From contig QZJT01000135.1 of assembly GCA_003597935.1 (NCBI GenBank), positions 1 through 55,447 of the forward strand: DNA of 55,447 nt. Reading direction: 5' to 3'. The position numbers were made by a program, and so were the translations under genes. The notes beneath the pieces were generated by a model. The model worked only from the letters and a program-made list of their open reading frames with translations. It did no database searches and was not told where the DNA came from. Of this stretch, positions 43,890 through 53,064 are shown piece by piece (within the stretch, counting starts at the first letter, position 1; every line of letters begins with the position of its first letter). The stretch is from Phycisphaerales bacterium. Lineage in GTDB: Bacteria > Planctomycetota > Phycisphaerae > UBA1845.

Positions 43890-45398
43890 CTACGCCCGCG
43901 CGGCGCGGGAGAGCGACTCGCGCAGGCCGATGATGCGGTCGTAGGCGGGCTTGGGCGACTGATCGCGGCGCAGCAGGCCGCCGAACGGCACCCGATGCCC
44001 GGGCGCGTCCGCCAGCCTGGCCCACGCCACCGTCTCGACGAACGGCTTGCTCAGCGCGATCCGCATGAAGGCCTCGGCCCACTCCGCCTGGCTGGCGTCC
44101 GACCACGGCCCCCGCCAGGCGCCGCCAGCCCTTGGATCGTGCTGCCCCCCCCAGGCGTCGTCGGGCGCCGCTCTGCTCTCGGAAGGCACCTGCACCGCGG
44201 TGACGTGGATCGGCTTCGACAGCATCGCCCCGAGCCGGTCCAGCAGGGTGGACACCTGAAAGAGGTCGCGCACGTACATCCCGTCGACGTCGGGGCCGAA
44301 CTGGAACTGCACTCCGAAGGCGTCCACGCTGACGCCGCTCTGCGCCACCATTTCCGCGTAGAGCATCGGCGGGATGCTGCGCGGGTTGCGGGCGTAGTAT
44401 TCCCCCCAGGGCGCGACGATGTCCACGATCGACGTGGCCCGCGGCGCGACCTGCTTGACCAGGGCCGCCGACATGCGCGTCAGCTCGATGAGCTGGTCGA
44501 AGGTGAAGGAGAGGGCGTTGTCCGCGTGCAGGCCGCAGGCCACGTCCCAGTAATGGACGTACTGGGCATAGCGGCTGACCACCCGCTTGACGTGAGCGTG
44601 GGCCAGGTCACGCAAGGTCTCGAAGTCGTGCTCCCAGATGTAGATCCAGTCCGGCAGTTGGTGTTCGGCGAACGACAGCAGGGGCGTGGCTTTGATGGGC
44701 ATGTGCTTGCGGGCCAGCCATTCCACCCAGGCGTCGATCGGCTTCCAGTCGAACTTCTGCTCCGCCGGCTCGACCGCCCGCCACGAGCAGGGGACGATGG
44801 CGAAGTCGAACGCGGCCGCCAGGCGCCTGCGATAGGTCTCGTCCGCCTGATCCGCGTCGACGCCGCAGCCCAGCACCCGCCGGCCCATCCCGCCCGCCAG
44901 GCGGCGCTCCAGCAGGACCTGGCCGTGATGCACCGCCAGGTCTTCGGACATCTGGATGCACTCGACCAGCGCCTCGTCGGCGATGGCGGCGCTCTGGGCG
45001 GGCGTATCGGCTTGCAGGGCGCGAATGAGGGCGTCCCGGACGCGGTTGAAGCGGTCGATGAAGCCGCCGTCGGCGGCCTCGTAAAAACCCCATTCCTCCA
45101 GCTTCTGGCTGATCCGCGTCAGCCGCCCGCGCAGGATCTCGATCTGTAAGACGTAGGGCCGGTCGCTTTCGATGAGGCGGGCGGTCTCCAGCATCACCTT
45201 GCGGTCCGGCCCCACCGGCCAGAGCAGCGCCAGCCCGGCGGGACCGGCGGCCCGCTTGCGGCAGGTGATCACGCCGCTCTTGAACGACAGCTCCGCCCGC
45301 AGGGCGACGTCGTCACCGCCGACCATGTACGCCCCCGCCAGATCGAGCGACTCGGCCGGCTTGCCGTTGGTGAATACCGAGAAAGACAACGTGCTCAA
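43890..45398 (-). CDS. GH10-like (xylanase-fold) protein lacking both catalytic glutamates
   Basis: 502 residues from a TTG at 45398 with GAGG ten bases upstream; a TTG at 45389 or the GTG at 45470 are other options. An N-terminal beta-sandwich of ~150 residues (FSVFTNGKPAESLDLAGAYM) leads to a TIM-barrel with GH10 wording: EQKFDWKPIDAWVEWLARKH, ATPLLSFAEHQLPDWIYIWE, YAQYVHYWDVACGLHADNAL and VSVDAFGVQFQFGPDVDG. At the acid/base position WDVVNE is replaced by WDVACG, and at the nucleophile position ITE by VTA. Both catalytic Glu are absent, so it is probably a sugar-binding or otherwise repurposed pseudoenzyme. No signal peptide was seen. Confidence 0.82.
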   Translation of the reverse strand: MSTLSFSVFTNGKPAESLDLAGAYMVGGDDVALRAELSFKSGVITCRKRAAGPAGLALLWPVGPDRKVMLETARLIESDRPYVLQIEILRGRLTRISQKLEEWGFYEAADGGFIDRFNRVRDALIRALQADTPAQSAAIADEALVECIQMSEDLAVHHGQVLLERRLAGGMGRRVLGCGVDADQADETYRRRLAAAFDFAIVPCSWRAVEPAEQKFDWKPIDAWVEWLARKHMPIKATPLLSFAEHQLPDWIYIWEHDFETLRDLAHAHVKRVVSRYAQYVHYWDVACGLHADNALSFTFDQLIELTRMSAALVKQVAPRATSIVDIVAPWGEYYARNPRSIPPMLYAEMVAQSGVSVDAFGVQFQFGPDVDGMYVRDLFQVSTLLDRLGAMLSKPIHVTAVQVPSESRAAPDDAWGGQHDPRAGGAWRGPWSDASQAEWAEAFMRIALSKPFVETVAWARLADAPGHRVPFGGLLRRDQSPKPAYDRIIGLRESLSRAARA

Positions 45399-45592
45399 CG
45401 GGGCGTAACCTCGCCGAATTCCGGCGTTGAACGACCATGCGCCAATTGCCGTCGGCGGGCACGGTGGCACCTGCCGGCGGACACGTCACAAACGCCGCGT
45501 CTGCCCGTCGACCGCGAACCCGGATTATGGCAGAATCGCCGACCGGCGTCGAGCGAGCCGCGCGGCGAACTGCGCGCGCCTTCCGCGTCACT

Positions 45593-45610
45593 CCCGGCAT
45601 GAATGCCGGG
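45593..45610. repeat. Hairpin repeat CCCGGCAT-GA-ATGCCGGG
   Basis: Perfect 8-bp stem with a 2-nt loop upstream of purC. The flank TGCCGGGGCTCTG is shared with the hairpin at 10725-10744, so the two belong to one dispersed family. Confidence 0.65.
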
Positions 45611-45638
45611 GCTCTGAGAGCTTGTGGAGCCGACATCC

Positions 45639-46532
45639 ATGCCAGGCGATTCCATCATCGTCCAGACTGAACTTCCCGGAGTCAGCGTCCGCCGCGGCAA
45701 GGTCCGCGACGTATACGACCTGGGCGACGAGATCCTGCTGGTCACCACAGACCGGATCAGCGCCTACGACGTGGTGCTGCCCACGCCGATCCCCGGCAAG
45801 GGGAGGATGCTGACGCAGATTTCGGAGTTCTGGTTCGGCCTGCTGGCCGGCGTGACGCCGAACCACCTGATCGAGGTCGTCCGCGACCAGGCCCCGCCCG
45901 GGCTGGAGGCGCATCTGGACCAGCTTCGCGGCCGGACGATGCGCTGCCGCAAGTCGAAGGTCGTGCCGATCGAGTTCGTCGTGCGCGGATACCTGGCCGG
46001 CAGCGGCTGGGTGGACTATCAGCGGACCGGCTCGGTGTGCGGCGTGCCGCTGCCGCCCGGGTTGGCGCAGTGCGGGAAACTCCCGGAGCCGATCTTCACG
46101 CCCGCAACCAAGGCGGAAGAGGGTCACGACGAGAACATTTCGTTCGAGGCCGCCTGCGACGCCGTCGGGTCGGAGGTCATGACGGATCTGCGCGACCGCA
46201 GCCTGACGCTCTACAAGCGGGCCGCCGAGTACGCCGCCCAGCGCGGCATCATCATCGCCGACACCAAGTTCGAGTGGGGCCTGTGCGACGGCGAGCACCT
46301 CTTAATCGACGAAGTGCTCACGCCCGACTCGTCACGCTTCTGGCCCGCTGACAGTTACGCTCCCGGCCGCGACCAGGAGAGCTTCGACAAGCAATACGTC
46401 CGCAACTACCTCACCGGGCTGGTCAAAGAGGGCAAATGGAACAAAACGCCGCCCGGCCCGGCGCTGCCGGAAGAGATCGTGAGGAACACGGCCGCGCGGT
46501 ATCGCGAGGCGTTGGAGAGGTTGATGGCGTAG
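45639..46532 (+). CDS. purC: Phosphoribosylaminoimidazole-succinocarboxamide synthase
   Basis: Purine biosynthesis: ligates aspartate to CAIR with ATP to give SAICAR. 297 residues from the ATG at 45639 (GGAG upstream; a GTG at 45624 also opens the frame). Motifs: RRGKVRDVYDLGDEILLVTT (nucleotide site), DRISAYDVVLPTPIPGKG, KVVPIEFVVRGYLAGSGWVD, TPATKAEEGHDENISFE and LLIDEVLTPDSSRFWPADSY. The length (~297) fits the longer eukaryote-like PurC form rather than the ~240-residue E. coli type. It stands alone, with no other pur genes next to it. Confidence 0.96.
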   Translation: MPGDSIIVQTELPGVSVRRGKVRDVYDLGDEILLVTTDRISAYDVVLPTPIPGKGRMLTQISEFWFGLLAGVTPNHLIEVVRDQAPPGLEAHLDQLRGRTMRCRKSKVVPIEFVVRGYLAGSGWVDYQRTGSVCGVPLPPGLAQCGKLPEPIFTPATKAEEGHDENISFEAACDAVGSEVMTDLRDRSLTLYKRAAEYAAQRGIIIADTKFEWGLCDGEHLLIDEVLTPDSSRFWPADSYAPGRDQESFDKQYVRNYLTGLVKEGKWNKTPPGPALPEEIVRNTAARYREALERLMA

Positions 46533-46804
46533 GCGGCCGGTCTTTCAGCAAGGCGAACGCCACCAACTTCGTGCTCGACCGGGTTGAAGGCGGACTCGGT
46601 CGACGGCTGCCAGTGCCGGACCGAACCAATCGTGTCGTGCAGGTTTGCTGACAGGACACCCTCGACATATCCGATTCAAGTTGTATCCTTGTACGTGGTC
46701 ACTGCCGGTCCTTTCTCGCCGTCCTGGCAGACGGTCATCGCCAGGCGGCGATGCGGATCGTCCACGTCATTGGCCGGCGGGGCCCGTACAGATCGGAGCC
46801 GGAC

Positions 46805-48085
46805 ATGGCCGAGAGAACTTGCGGACGTCGCGTTTCCTGCGAGGGTCTGTGGACGGCGCCGTTCACCGGCAACGGGAGGGATGCCGTCTTCGTTGGCCTG
46901 GGTCTGGTTTGCCTTGCGGGGTGTCAGCGCGAATCGCGCGACGAAGGCGGATTGCCGGCCCGGCCCCTTGCCGTCGCGGCGGCGGTAGTGAACATCGAGG
47001 AATCCACGTTCACCCGCGCGGAAGTGTGCGGAACCTGCCACCAGGCGATCCACGCCACCTGGCAGCAGTCCATGCACTCCCGGGCGTGGAGCAACCCTGT
47101 TTTTCAAGCGTCATATCAACGGGTATCGCAAACGTACCCGGACGGGCGGGGCCGATTGTGCCTGGGCTGCCATGCGCCGACGGTGCGCGCGACTGAGGAC
47201 TACGGGAGCGAGCACGAGTTGACCCGGGAAGGGGTGACGTGCGATTTCTGCCACAGCGTCGCAGCGGTGGATTCCGCCGTCTCGCCCGCCCGGTTCGAGG
47301 TCCATCTGGGGAGGACGAAGTACGGGCCGCTCAAGCACGCCCAGTCGCCCGTCCACCAGGTGGTGGATTCTCCGCTCCACCGCAGCGCCGAGTTCTGCGC
47401 CGGCTGTCACGAGTTCCAGAATGAGCACGGGGTCCCCCTTCTGGAAACCTGCTCCGAATGGGCGGCCAGCCCCTACGCCGCGGAGGGCCGGACGTGCCAG
47501 GAGTGCCACATGCCGGTGGTCGCGGGGAAAGTCGCCGCCAACGGCGGGCGGGACGGCGTCAATCTGCACAACATCTCCGGATCCCACGATCTGGATCGGG
47601 TGCGGCAGGCCGTCACGATGAAGATCCTGTATACGACCCGCCCGGGGGCGGGAAGGGTGCAGGCCCGCATTCTCGTGGACAACGTCGGCAGCGGCCACGC
47701 CTTTCCCACCGGCTTGCCTCTCCACCGTGCCATGCTCGAGATCCACCTTCTCTCGAGCAACGGTCAGCTCGTTCGACAGCAAGGAGTTGCGTTCGAGAAG
47801 GTGCTCGTGGACGAACACGGTGGACCCGTCACGGACGAACTGGGGGCCTTCTTCGATGCCGTGTCCATTCAGTCCGACACCCGACTGCGCCCGAAGGAGA
47901 AGCGCAGCGTCAGCGTTGTCTTCGACAACGTGAACCTGGAGTCGGGGTCGGTCCAGGCCTCGCTCTGGTACCAGTACTCGACCCATGCCCTTCGCGGCTC
48001 CGGCGATGCCGCCACCATCGAACCGGTGGACATGAAGATCCTGCTGAGCCGGGACGAGCGCATCCTGCCCGATGAACTCCGCTGA
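46805..48085 (+). CDS. Pentaheme c-type cytochrome lipoprotein
   Basis: 426 residues from the ATG at 46805 (GGAG upstream); earlier starts lie before the signal. A lipoprotein signal ends VCLAGC. Five heme sites are visible: CGTCH, CLGCH, CDFCH, CAGCH and CQECH, arranged as in cytochrome c554-type proteins, with His residues between them for axial ligation. After the heme region (about residue 240) a beta-rich domain follows (ILVDNVGSGHAFPTGLPLHR, a motif found with such cytochromes). Periplasmic, lipid-anchored. It lies 462 bp before the molybdopterin-type subunit and probably passes electrons with that complex. The 272 bp before it show no gene. Confidence 0.88.
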   Translation: MAERTCGRRVSCEGLWTAPFTGNGRDAVFVGLGLVCLAGCQRESRDEGGLPARPLAVAAAVVNIEESTFTRAEVCGTCHQAIHATWQQSMHSRAWSNPVFQASYQRVSQTYPDGRGRLCLGCHAPTVRATEDYGSEHELTREGVTCDFCHSVAAVDSAVSPARFEVHLGRTKYGPLKHAQSPVHQVVDSPLHRSAEFCAGCHEFQNEHGVPLLETCSEWAASPYAAEGRTCQECHMPVVAGKVAANGGRDGVNLHNISGSHDLDRVRQAVTMKILYTTRPGAGRVQARILVDNVGSGHAFPTGLPLHRAMLEIHLLSSNGQLVRQQGVAFEKVLVDEHGGPVTDELGAFFDAVSIQSDTRLRPKEKRSVSVVFDNVNLESGSVQASLWYQYSTHALRGSGDAATIEPVDMKILLSRDERILPDELR

Positions 48086-48547
48086 CCGAGCGGTCCAATT
48101 CCGTCGATTCGACGGATCCTGGCCTCGCCTGCTGCGATGAAACGGGAGGCGGGTGAGGCGACCCGCAGGATAACGTGCGGTGCGGGCGCGCCGCTGGTAC
48201 GACACGTGCAGTTCCCCCTCCTGAGCGTTTTCGAGGCCACGCTGCACCCGTTCGGCGCGAATTGCCGGCGCGCCGGTTTTTGCCGCGGTTGCGCAAGACA
48301 GGACGCCCAAAGAGGCGTGTCGCGAGTGTGATGGTCGGTAATCCCGCACGATTCCTGGCGGTCCTTTGTGCGCGGGTTTTCCCAAAAATGGGATTGCCAG
48401 TCTCAGTTTCGGGATTGTGCGGTGATTCAACGATCACCCGCGACCCCGGTCGTGCGAGGCATTGCCGTTTGGTCAGAAGGTGGTTGGCAGCGGTCTTTTT
48501 TGCATTCGCACGAACACCGGATTGACCGCTTCATCGGAGGCCAGCGG
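48086..48547. other. Intergenic stretch before the respiratory complex genes
   Basis: 462 bp with no supported gene. It probably holds a promoter for the complex; I could not point to a convincing -35/-10 or sigma54 site. Confidence 0.4.
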
Positions 48548-50944
48548 ATGGAGTTTACGCGCCGGGAATTCTTGATCGCGGGAGGGGTCAGCGGCGCCCT
48601 GGCCGCGCAGGGATGGGCCGTACCCCAGGTCATCTACGCCGGAGCCAGGGAGGGGCAGGCTGATCCGCTCGAAAGGACTGTGATGACCCTCTGCCGACAG
48701 TGTTCCGGCGGGTGTGGATTGAAGGTGAGGGTCATCAGGGACTGCGTCGTTGGGATCGCCGGAAACCCGATCCACCCGATCAATCGGGGTGGCGTATGCC
48801 CGGGGGCGCCCGCGGCCGTTCAATCGCTCTACAACCCTGACCGGCTGACACAGCCTCTTGTGCTCGCCGGACCCAAAGGCGCAGGACGCTACCAGCCCGT
48901 CTCCTGGACGGAGGCGGTGAGGCAGCTTGCGGCCAGGCTGCGCGATCTGCGTCGCACCACCGGACCGCACGGGCTGGCCGTCATCACCCGCGGGGATCGT
49001 GGGCTGAAGCGGCTCCTGCTGGAGCGCTTCCTCCAGGCCTACGGCAGCAACAACCTGATCGACGGCGCCGCGCCCGACGCGCACCAGGCCTACCCGGCGA
49101 TCCGGGCCGTGCAGGGTTTCCCACGCGCGGTGGGCTACGATCTGGCCCAGACCCGGTACGTGTTGTCCTTTGGAAGTCAGTGGCTCGACGCCCACTGGTC
49201 GCCGGCGCAGGCGGGAGCGACGTTTGCGGCCCTGCGCGGACGAGATCAGGACGATCGTCGCCGCTTCGTCCACGTTGAGCCGCGTCTCTCGCTGACCGCG
49301 GCGAAGGCGGATGAATGGATCCCCGCCCGGCCTGGAACCGAAGGAGCGCTGGCGCTGGGGCTGGCGCACGTCATTGTGCGCGAAGGGCTGTATGACCGTG
49401 CGTTCGTCGAGCGGATGACGGATGGATTCGAGGACCCCGACGGCGGCAGGGGCGGACGGATCGGCTTTCGGCGCCTGGTCTTGCGCGACTATGCGCCCTC
49501 GCGTGTGTCACGCATCACCGGCGTTGAAGAGGGGACGATTTTCCGATTGGCGCGCGAGTTCACCGCGCAACGCCCGGCACTGGCCATCGGGTACGACGGA
49601 GCTTCCGTATCTACCCAGCGAACCTACGATCGGATGGCGATCCACGCCCTCAACGCCCTGGTGGGCAGCATCGACGTTGCCGGCGGCGTCACCCATTTTC
49701 GGGACATTGAACTGCTCAATCTGCCGGTTCCCGAGCCGGACGGACCGGCCGAGGCCGGGCTGAGCAAGCCGCGCATCGACGTGGCGGACCCTTCGGTCTA
49801 CCCACTGGCCGACTGCCCGACCGGAATGCTGGCGGAACGCATCCTCGCGGATCTGCCCTATCCGATCGAAGTGCTGGTGCTGGCCGGCGGCAACCCCGTC
49901 TTCGACAGTCCCCACCCGCAGCGCGTGCAGCAGGCCCTGGGCAAAGTGCCGCTGGTGGTGAGCTTGTCCTCCTGGATGGACGATTCGGCGCGGTGGGCGG
50001 ACTTGATCATTCCCGACGCCCATTCCCTCTCGAGCTGGGACGTGGACTTGAGCCATACGCTGACGGGCCGGCCCGTCGTGACCACCGCCCGCCCGGTGGT
50101 GCCCGCTTCTGCCGAGGCGCGCGGCAGCGCGGAGTTGATCCTGGAGCTGGCCCGTGAGCTGGGCGATCCGGTCTCCAGGGCGCTGCCTTTTCCCACCGCG
50201 CAGGCTGCGGTGCGGGCCGTGTGCGACACCCTGGCCGCGTCGGGCCGGGGGGGGGCATTCGGGCCGCTGGAGCAGGAGGGCTGGATCCGACTGCTGGAGC
50301 GCGGCGGCTGGCGTCCGCCGGCCGCTCGAAGCCAGGACGAGTTCTACACCAAGGTGATCGCGGCGGGCGGCTGGTCCGACCCGATCTACTATGACCGGGA
50401 GTGGGACCGCGTTTTCCGATCGCCGCCGCGCCGCTTCGCGTTTCATTCGGCGTTGATCGCGCAGCACGTCAAGCCCCGCAACGAAGCCGACGACGTGCGC
50501 TGTCTTCCCCACTATCAGGCTCACGAGTCTGGGGAGCCCAACGAGGCGTTTCCCTATCGACTCTATGTCTACCCCCTGGCGGTGCTGGCCGGGATGAAGG
50601 ACGTCAACATCCCCTGGCTGATGGACGCGTCAGGGCGGCTGATGCGGCAGCGATGGAACACGTGGGTCGAGATCAACCCCAGGACCGCGCACAAGCTGGA
50701 TATCGCGGACGGCGACGTGGTGACCGTGGCATCCTCGCGCGGCACGCTTCGCCTCCATGCGAAGCTGTTCGAGGGCATCATGCCGGAGGTGCTCGCCATC
50801 CCTTATGGCTTCGGCCACGAAGGCGGCGGCCGCTGGTGCGAGAAAATCGGACAGAACCCCGCGACCCTGGTGGACGTGGAGATCGACCCGCTGACCGGCG
50901 GGCCGCTCTGGAATTCGACCCGAGTCGCCCTGCGCAAGACATGA
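48548..50944 (+). CDS. Tat-exported molybdopterin-oxidoreductase-family subunit (QrcB/ActB-like)
   Basis: 798 residues. The ATG at 48548 has GGAGG upstream and opens a Tat signal (FTRREFLIAGGVSGALAAQG). A [4Fe-4S] site follows: CRQCSGGCGLKV with the fourth Cys in GGVCPGAPAA. The domains of a molybdopterin-bis-guanine-dinucleotide enzyme follow, ending with the C-terminal beta-barrel (NPRTAHKLDIADGDVVTVAS). Around YGSNNLIDGAAPDAHQAYP, where Psr/Phs-type enzymes have the Cys ligand to molybdenum, there is Ala-Pro-Asp instead. With FeS and NrfD subunits next to it the protein may be a structural subunit without molybdenum, as in Qrc or alternative complex III. Family certain; metal content inferred. 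Confidence 0.9.
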   Translation: MEFTRREFLIAGGVSGALAAQGWAVPQVIYAGAREGQADPLERTVMTLCRQCSGGCGLKVRVIRDCVVGIAGNPIHPINRGGVCPGAPAAVQSLYNPDRLTQPLVLAGPKGAGRYQPVSWTEAVRQLAARLRDLRRTTGPHGLAVITRGDRGLKRLLLERFLQAYGSNNLIDGAAPDAHQAYPAIRAVQGFPRAVGYDLAQTRYVLSFGSQWLDAHWSPAQAGATFAALRGRDQDDRRRFVHVEPRLSLTAAKADEWIPARPGTEGALALGLAHVIVREGLYDRAFVERMTDGFEDPDGGRGGRIGFRRLVLRDYAPSRVSRITGVEEGTIFRLAREFTAQRPALAIGYDGASVSTQRTYDRMAIHALNALVGSIDVAGGVTHFRDIELLNLPVPEPDGPAEAGLSKPRIDVADPSVYPLADCPTGMLAERILADLPYPIEVLVLAGGNPVFDSPHPQRVQQALGKVPLVVSLSSWMDDSARWADLIIPDAHSLSSWDVDLSHTLTGRPVVTTARPVVPASAEARGSAELILELARELGDPVSRALPFPTAQAAVRAVCDTLAASGRGGAFGPLEQEGWIRLLERGGWRPPAARSQDEFYTKVIAAGGWSDPIYYDREWDRVFRSPPRRFAFHSALIAQHVKPRNEADDVRCLPHYQAHESGEPNEAFPYRLYVYPLAVLAGMKDVNIPWLMDASGRLMRQRWNTWVEINPRTAHKLDIADGDVVTVASSRGTLRLHAKLFEGIMPEVLAIPYGFGHEGGGRWCEKIGQNPATLVDVEIDPLTGGPLWNSTRVALRKT

Positions 50945-50962
50945 CCGCGGAGGAAGGGACTG

Positions 50963-51646
50963 ATGGCCAGATGGGGAATGGTGATCGACCTCGACTGCTG
51001 CACGGCCTGCCAGGCGTGCGTGGTGGCCTGCCAGGCGGAGAACAACCAGCCTCCGCCACAGGCGGGGCAGGCGCAGATGGGCCGATCCATAGCCTGGATG
51101 GAACTGGTGACCTACCACGAGGGCCAGTACCCCAACGTCAAGCTCCGCATACTCCCGCGTCCCTGCATGCACTGTGATGAGCCTCCCTGCGTCAAGGTGT
51201 GCCCCGTCGGCGCGACCTACAAGAGCGAAGAGGGGATCGTGGGGCAGATCTTCGGCCGCTGCATCGGATGTCGATATTGCACCACCGCCTGCCCGTACAC
51301 CGTCCGCTACTTCAACTGGTACGAGCCGGTCTGGCCGGAACCCATGCAGAAGGGACTCAACCCCGACGTGTCCATCCGCCCCAAGGGCGTCGTCGAGAAA
51401 TGCACCCTGTGTCATCACCGCCTCATCAAGGCCAATGATCTGGCCCGCTACGAAAACCGCCCGCTGCGCCCGGGTGAATACGTGCCGGCCTGTGTCGAGT
51501 CGTGCCCGGCCTCCGCGATGGTGTTCGGCGATCTGGACGATCCTGAGAGCGAGGTCAGCCAATTGGCCCACAGCCGCCGGGCCTTCCATCTGCTGGAGGA
51601 CCTGGGGACCGAGCCGAAGGTCATCTACCTGCAGGAGAAGGAGTAA
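50963..51646 (+). CDS. Four-cluster ferredoxin-type subunit (QrcC/PsrB/ActB2-like)
   Basis: 227 residues. Four Cys sets: CCTACQACVVACQ, CMHCDEPPCVKVCP, CIGCRYCTTACP and CTLCHH...ACVESCP. This is the arrangement of DmsB/PsrB/HybA-type electron-transfer subunits carrying four [4Fe-4S] clusters. No signal peptide is seen, so it probably travels through Tat with the molybdopterin-type partner, as such subunits do. It links that subunit to the membrane NrfD protein. The start is 18 bp after the upstream stop and 2 bp separate it from the next gene, so these are co-transcribed. Confidence 0.93.
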   Translation: MARWGMVIDLDCCTACQACVVACQAENNQPPPQAGQAQMGRSIAWMELVTYHEGQYPNVKLRILPRPCMHCDEPPCVKVCPVGATYKSEEGIVGQIFGRCIGCRYCTTACPYTVRYFNWYEPVWPEPMQKGLNPDVSIRPKGVVEKCTLCHHRLIKANDLARYENRPLRPGEYVPACVESCPASAMVFGDLDDPESEVSQLAHSRRAFHLLEDLGTEPKVIYLQEKE

Positions 51647-51648
51647 CC

Positions 51649-53064
51649 GTGAGTGCGTTAGCGGCCCCTTCGCATTCGTTGAGCGGACTCGGCGAGGACG
51701 CGATCCTGATCGAGCCGATCATCCGGACCACGGCCCGGTTCTACCTGTTCACCGGGTTTCTGCTGAGCTTCGTCCTCCTGGGCGTCGTCGCTTACGTCCA
51801 CCAGTATCGCAGCGGTCTGGGCGTGACGGGCCTGAACCGACCCGTCTACTGGGGCGTGTACATCACCAACTTCGTCTTCTTCATCGGCATCAGCCACGCC
51901 GGCACGCTGATCTCCGCCATCCTGCGCATCGTGGGGGCGGAGTGGCGGCGGACGATCACGCGCTCGGCCGAGGTGATCACGGTCATGGTGCTGCTGTTCG
52001 GCGTGGGCAGCATCCTGATCGACCTGGGCCGCCCGGATCGGATGCTCAACGTGGTCAAGCACGCCCACCTGCAGTCGCCTCTGCTGTGGGACGTGTGCAG
52101 CATCTCGGTCTACCTGACGTGCAGCACGATCTATCTCTACCTGCCGCTGATTCCGGACATTGCGATCCTGCGCGATCACACCAGCAAGCGGCGCTGGCTC
52201 TACCGGACGCTGGCGCTGGGCTGGAAGGGAACGCCCAGGCAATACCGCGTGCTGGAGACCCTGATGGCGGTGATGGCGGTGCTGGTGATCCCGGTGGCGA
52301 TCAGCGTTCACACGGTCGTCTCGTTCGTGTTCGCCATGACCATTCAGCCCATGTGGCACAGCGCGATCTTCGGTCCGTTCTTCGTGGTCGGCGCCATTTT
52401 CTCCGGGATCGCGGCGCTGATCTGCGCCATGGCCCTGATCCGCTGGGGCTACGGGCTGGGCGCTTACCTCAAACCCATTCACTTCAACAACCTCGGCTTG
52501 CTGCTGCTGGTGATGTCGCTGCTGTGGCTCTACTTCACCGCCTCCGAGTTCCTGACCACCTTCTACGGACACGAGCCGTCGCACATGGCCGTCTTCAACG
52601 CCAAGTTCTACGGACCCTATGCCCCGCACTTCTGGACCATGTGCCTGACCTGCTTCGTCATCCCCTTCGTGATCCTGTGCAACCGCAAGACGCGCACCAT
52701 CGCGGGGACCGTGGTCGCCTCCATCAGCGTCAACATTGGGATGTACCTGGAACGCTACATCATCGTCGTGCCCAGCCTTTCCAACCCGCGGTTGCCTCAC
52801 GAACCCGCGGTCTACGGCCCCACCTGGGTCGAGTGGGGCATCTTTTCCGGCTGCTTTGCCGCTTTCGTGCTGGCGTACGCCCTGTTCACCAAGTTTTTCC
52901 CGATCGTCTCGATCTGGGAAGTGAAGGAAGGCCGCGAGAAGGCCGTGGCCGAGGTCAGTGGGAGAATCCGGCAATATCTGCCGGCGTCCCCGGACACCCC
53001 CGAGGTCGAACCGGATGACGAGCATGGAACCACAACCCCGATGGTCGAGGTCGCCGGTGTCTAG
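51649..53064 (+). CDS. NrfD/ActC-type quinone-interacting membrane subunit
   Basis: 471 residues, GTG start with AAGGAG upstream. About ten hydrophobic helices; the length matches ActC/QrcD-type proteins rather than the 8-helix NrfD/PsrC. Landmarks: FFIGISHAGTLISAILRI, WRRTITRSAEVITVMVLLF, VLVIPVAISVHTVVSFVFAM and FGPFFVVGAIFSGIAALICA. Such subunits bind menaquinol and pass electrons to the FeS subunit; in alternative complex III the ActC subunit may contribute to proton translocation. The short C-terminal tail is acidic. The next gene starts inside its 3' end. Confidence 0.93.
   Translation: MSALAAPSHSLSGLGEDAILIEPIIRTTARFYLFTGFLLSFVLLGVVAYVHQYRSGLGVTGLNRPVYWGVYITNFVFFIGISHAGTLISAILRIVGAEWRRTITRSAEVITVMVLLFGVGSILIDLGRPDRMLNVVKHAHLQSPLLWDVCSISVYLTCSTIYLYLPLIPDIAILRDHTSKRRWLYRTLALGWKGTPRQYRVLETLMAVMAVLVIPVAISVHTVVSFVFAMTIQPMWHSAIFGPFFVVGAIFSGIAALICAMALIRWGYGLGAYLKPIHFNNLGLLLLVMSLLWLYFTASEFLTTFYGHEPSHMAVFNAKFYGPYAPHFWTMCLTCFVIPFVILCNRKTRTIAGTVVASISVNIGMYLERYIIVVPSLSNPRLPHEPAVYGPTWVEWGIFSGCFAAFVLAYALFTKFFPIVSIWEVKEGREKAVAEVSGRIRQYLPASPDTPEVEPDDEHGTTTPMVEVAGV

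Noticed and set aside
48353..48370. Sigma54-like TGGC...GC pattern before the molybdopterin subunit
   Set aside because: Spacing between the GG and GC elements is one base off and the flanks do not fit the consensus.
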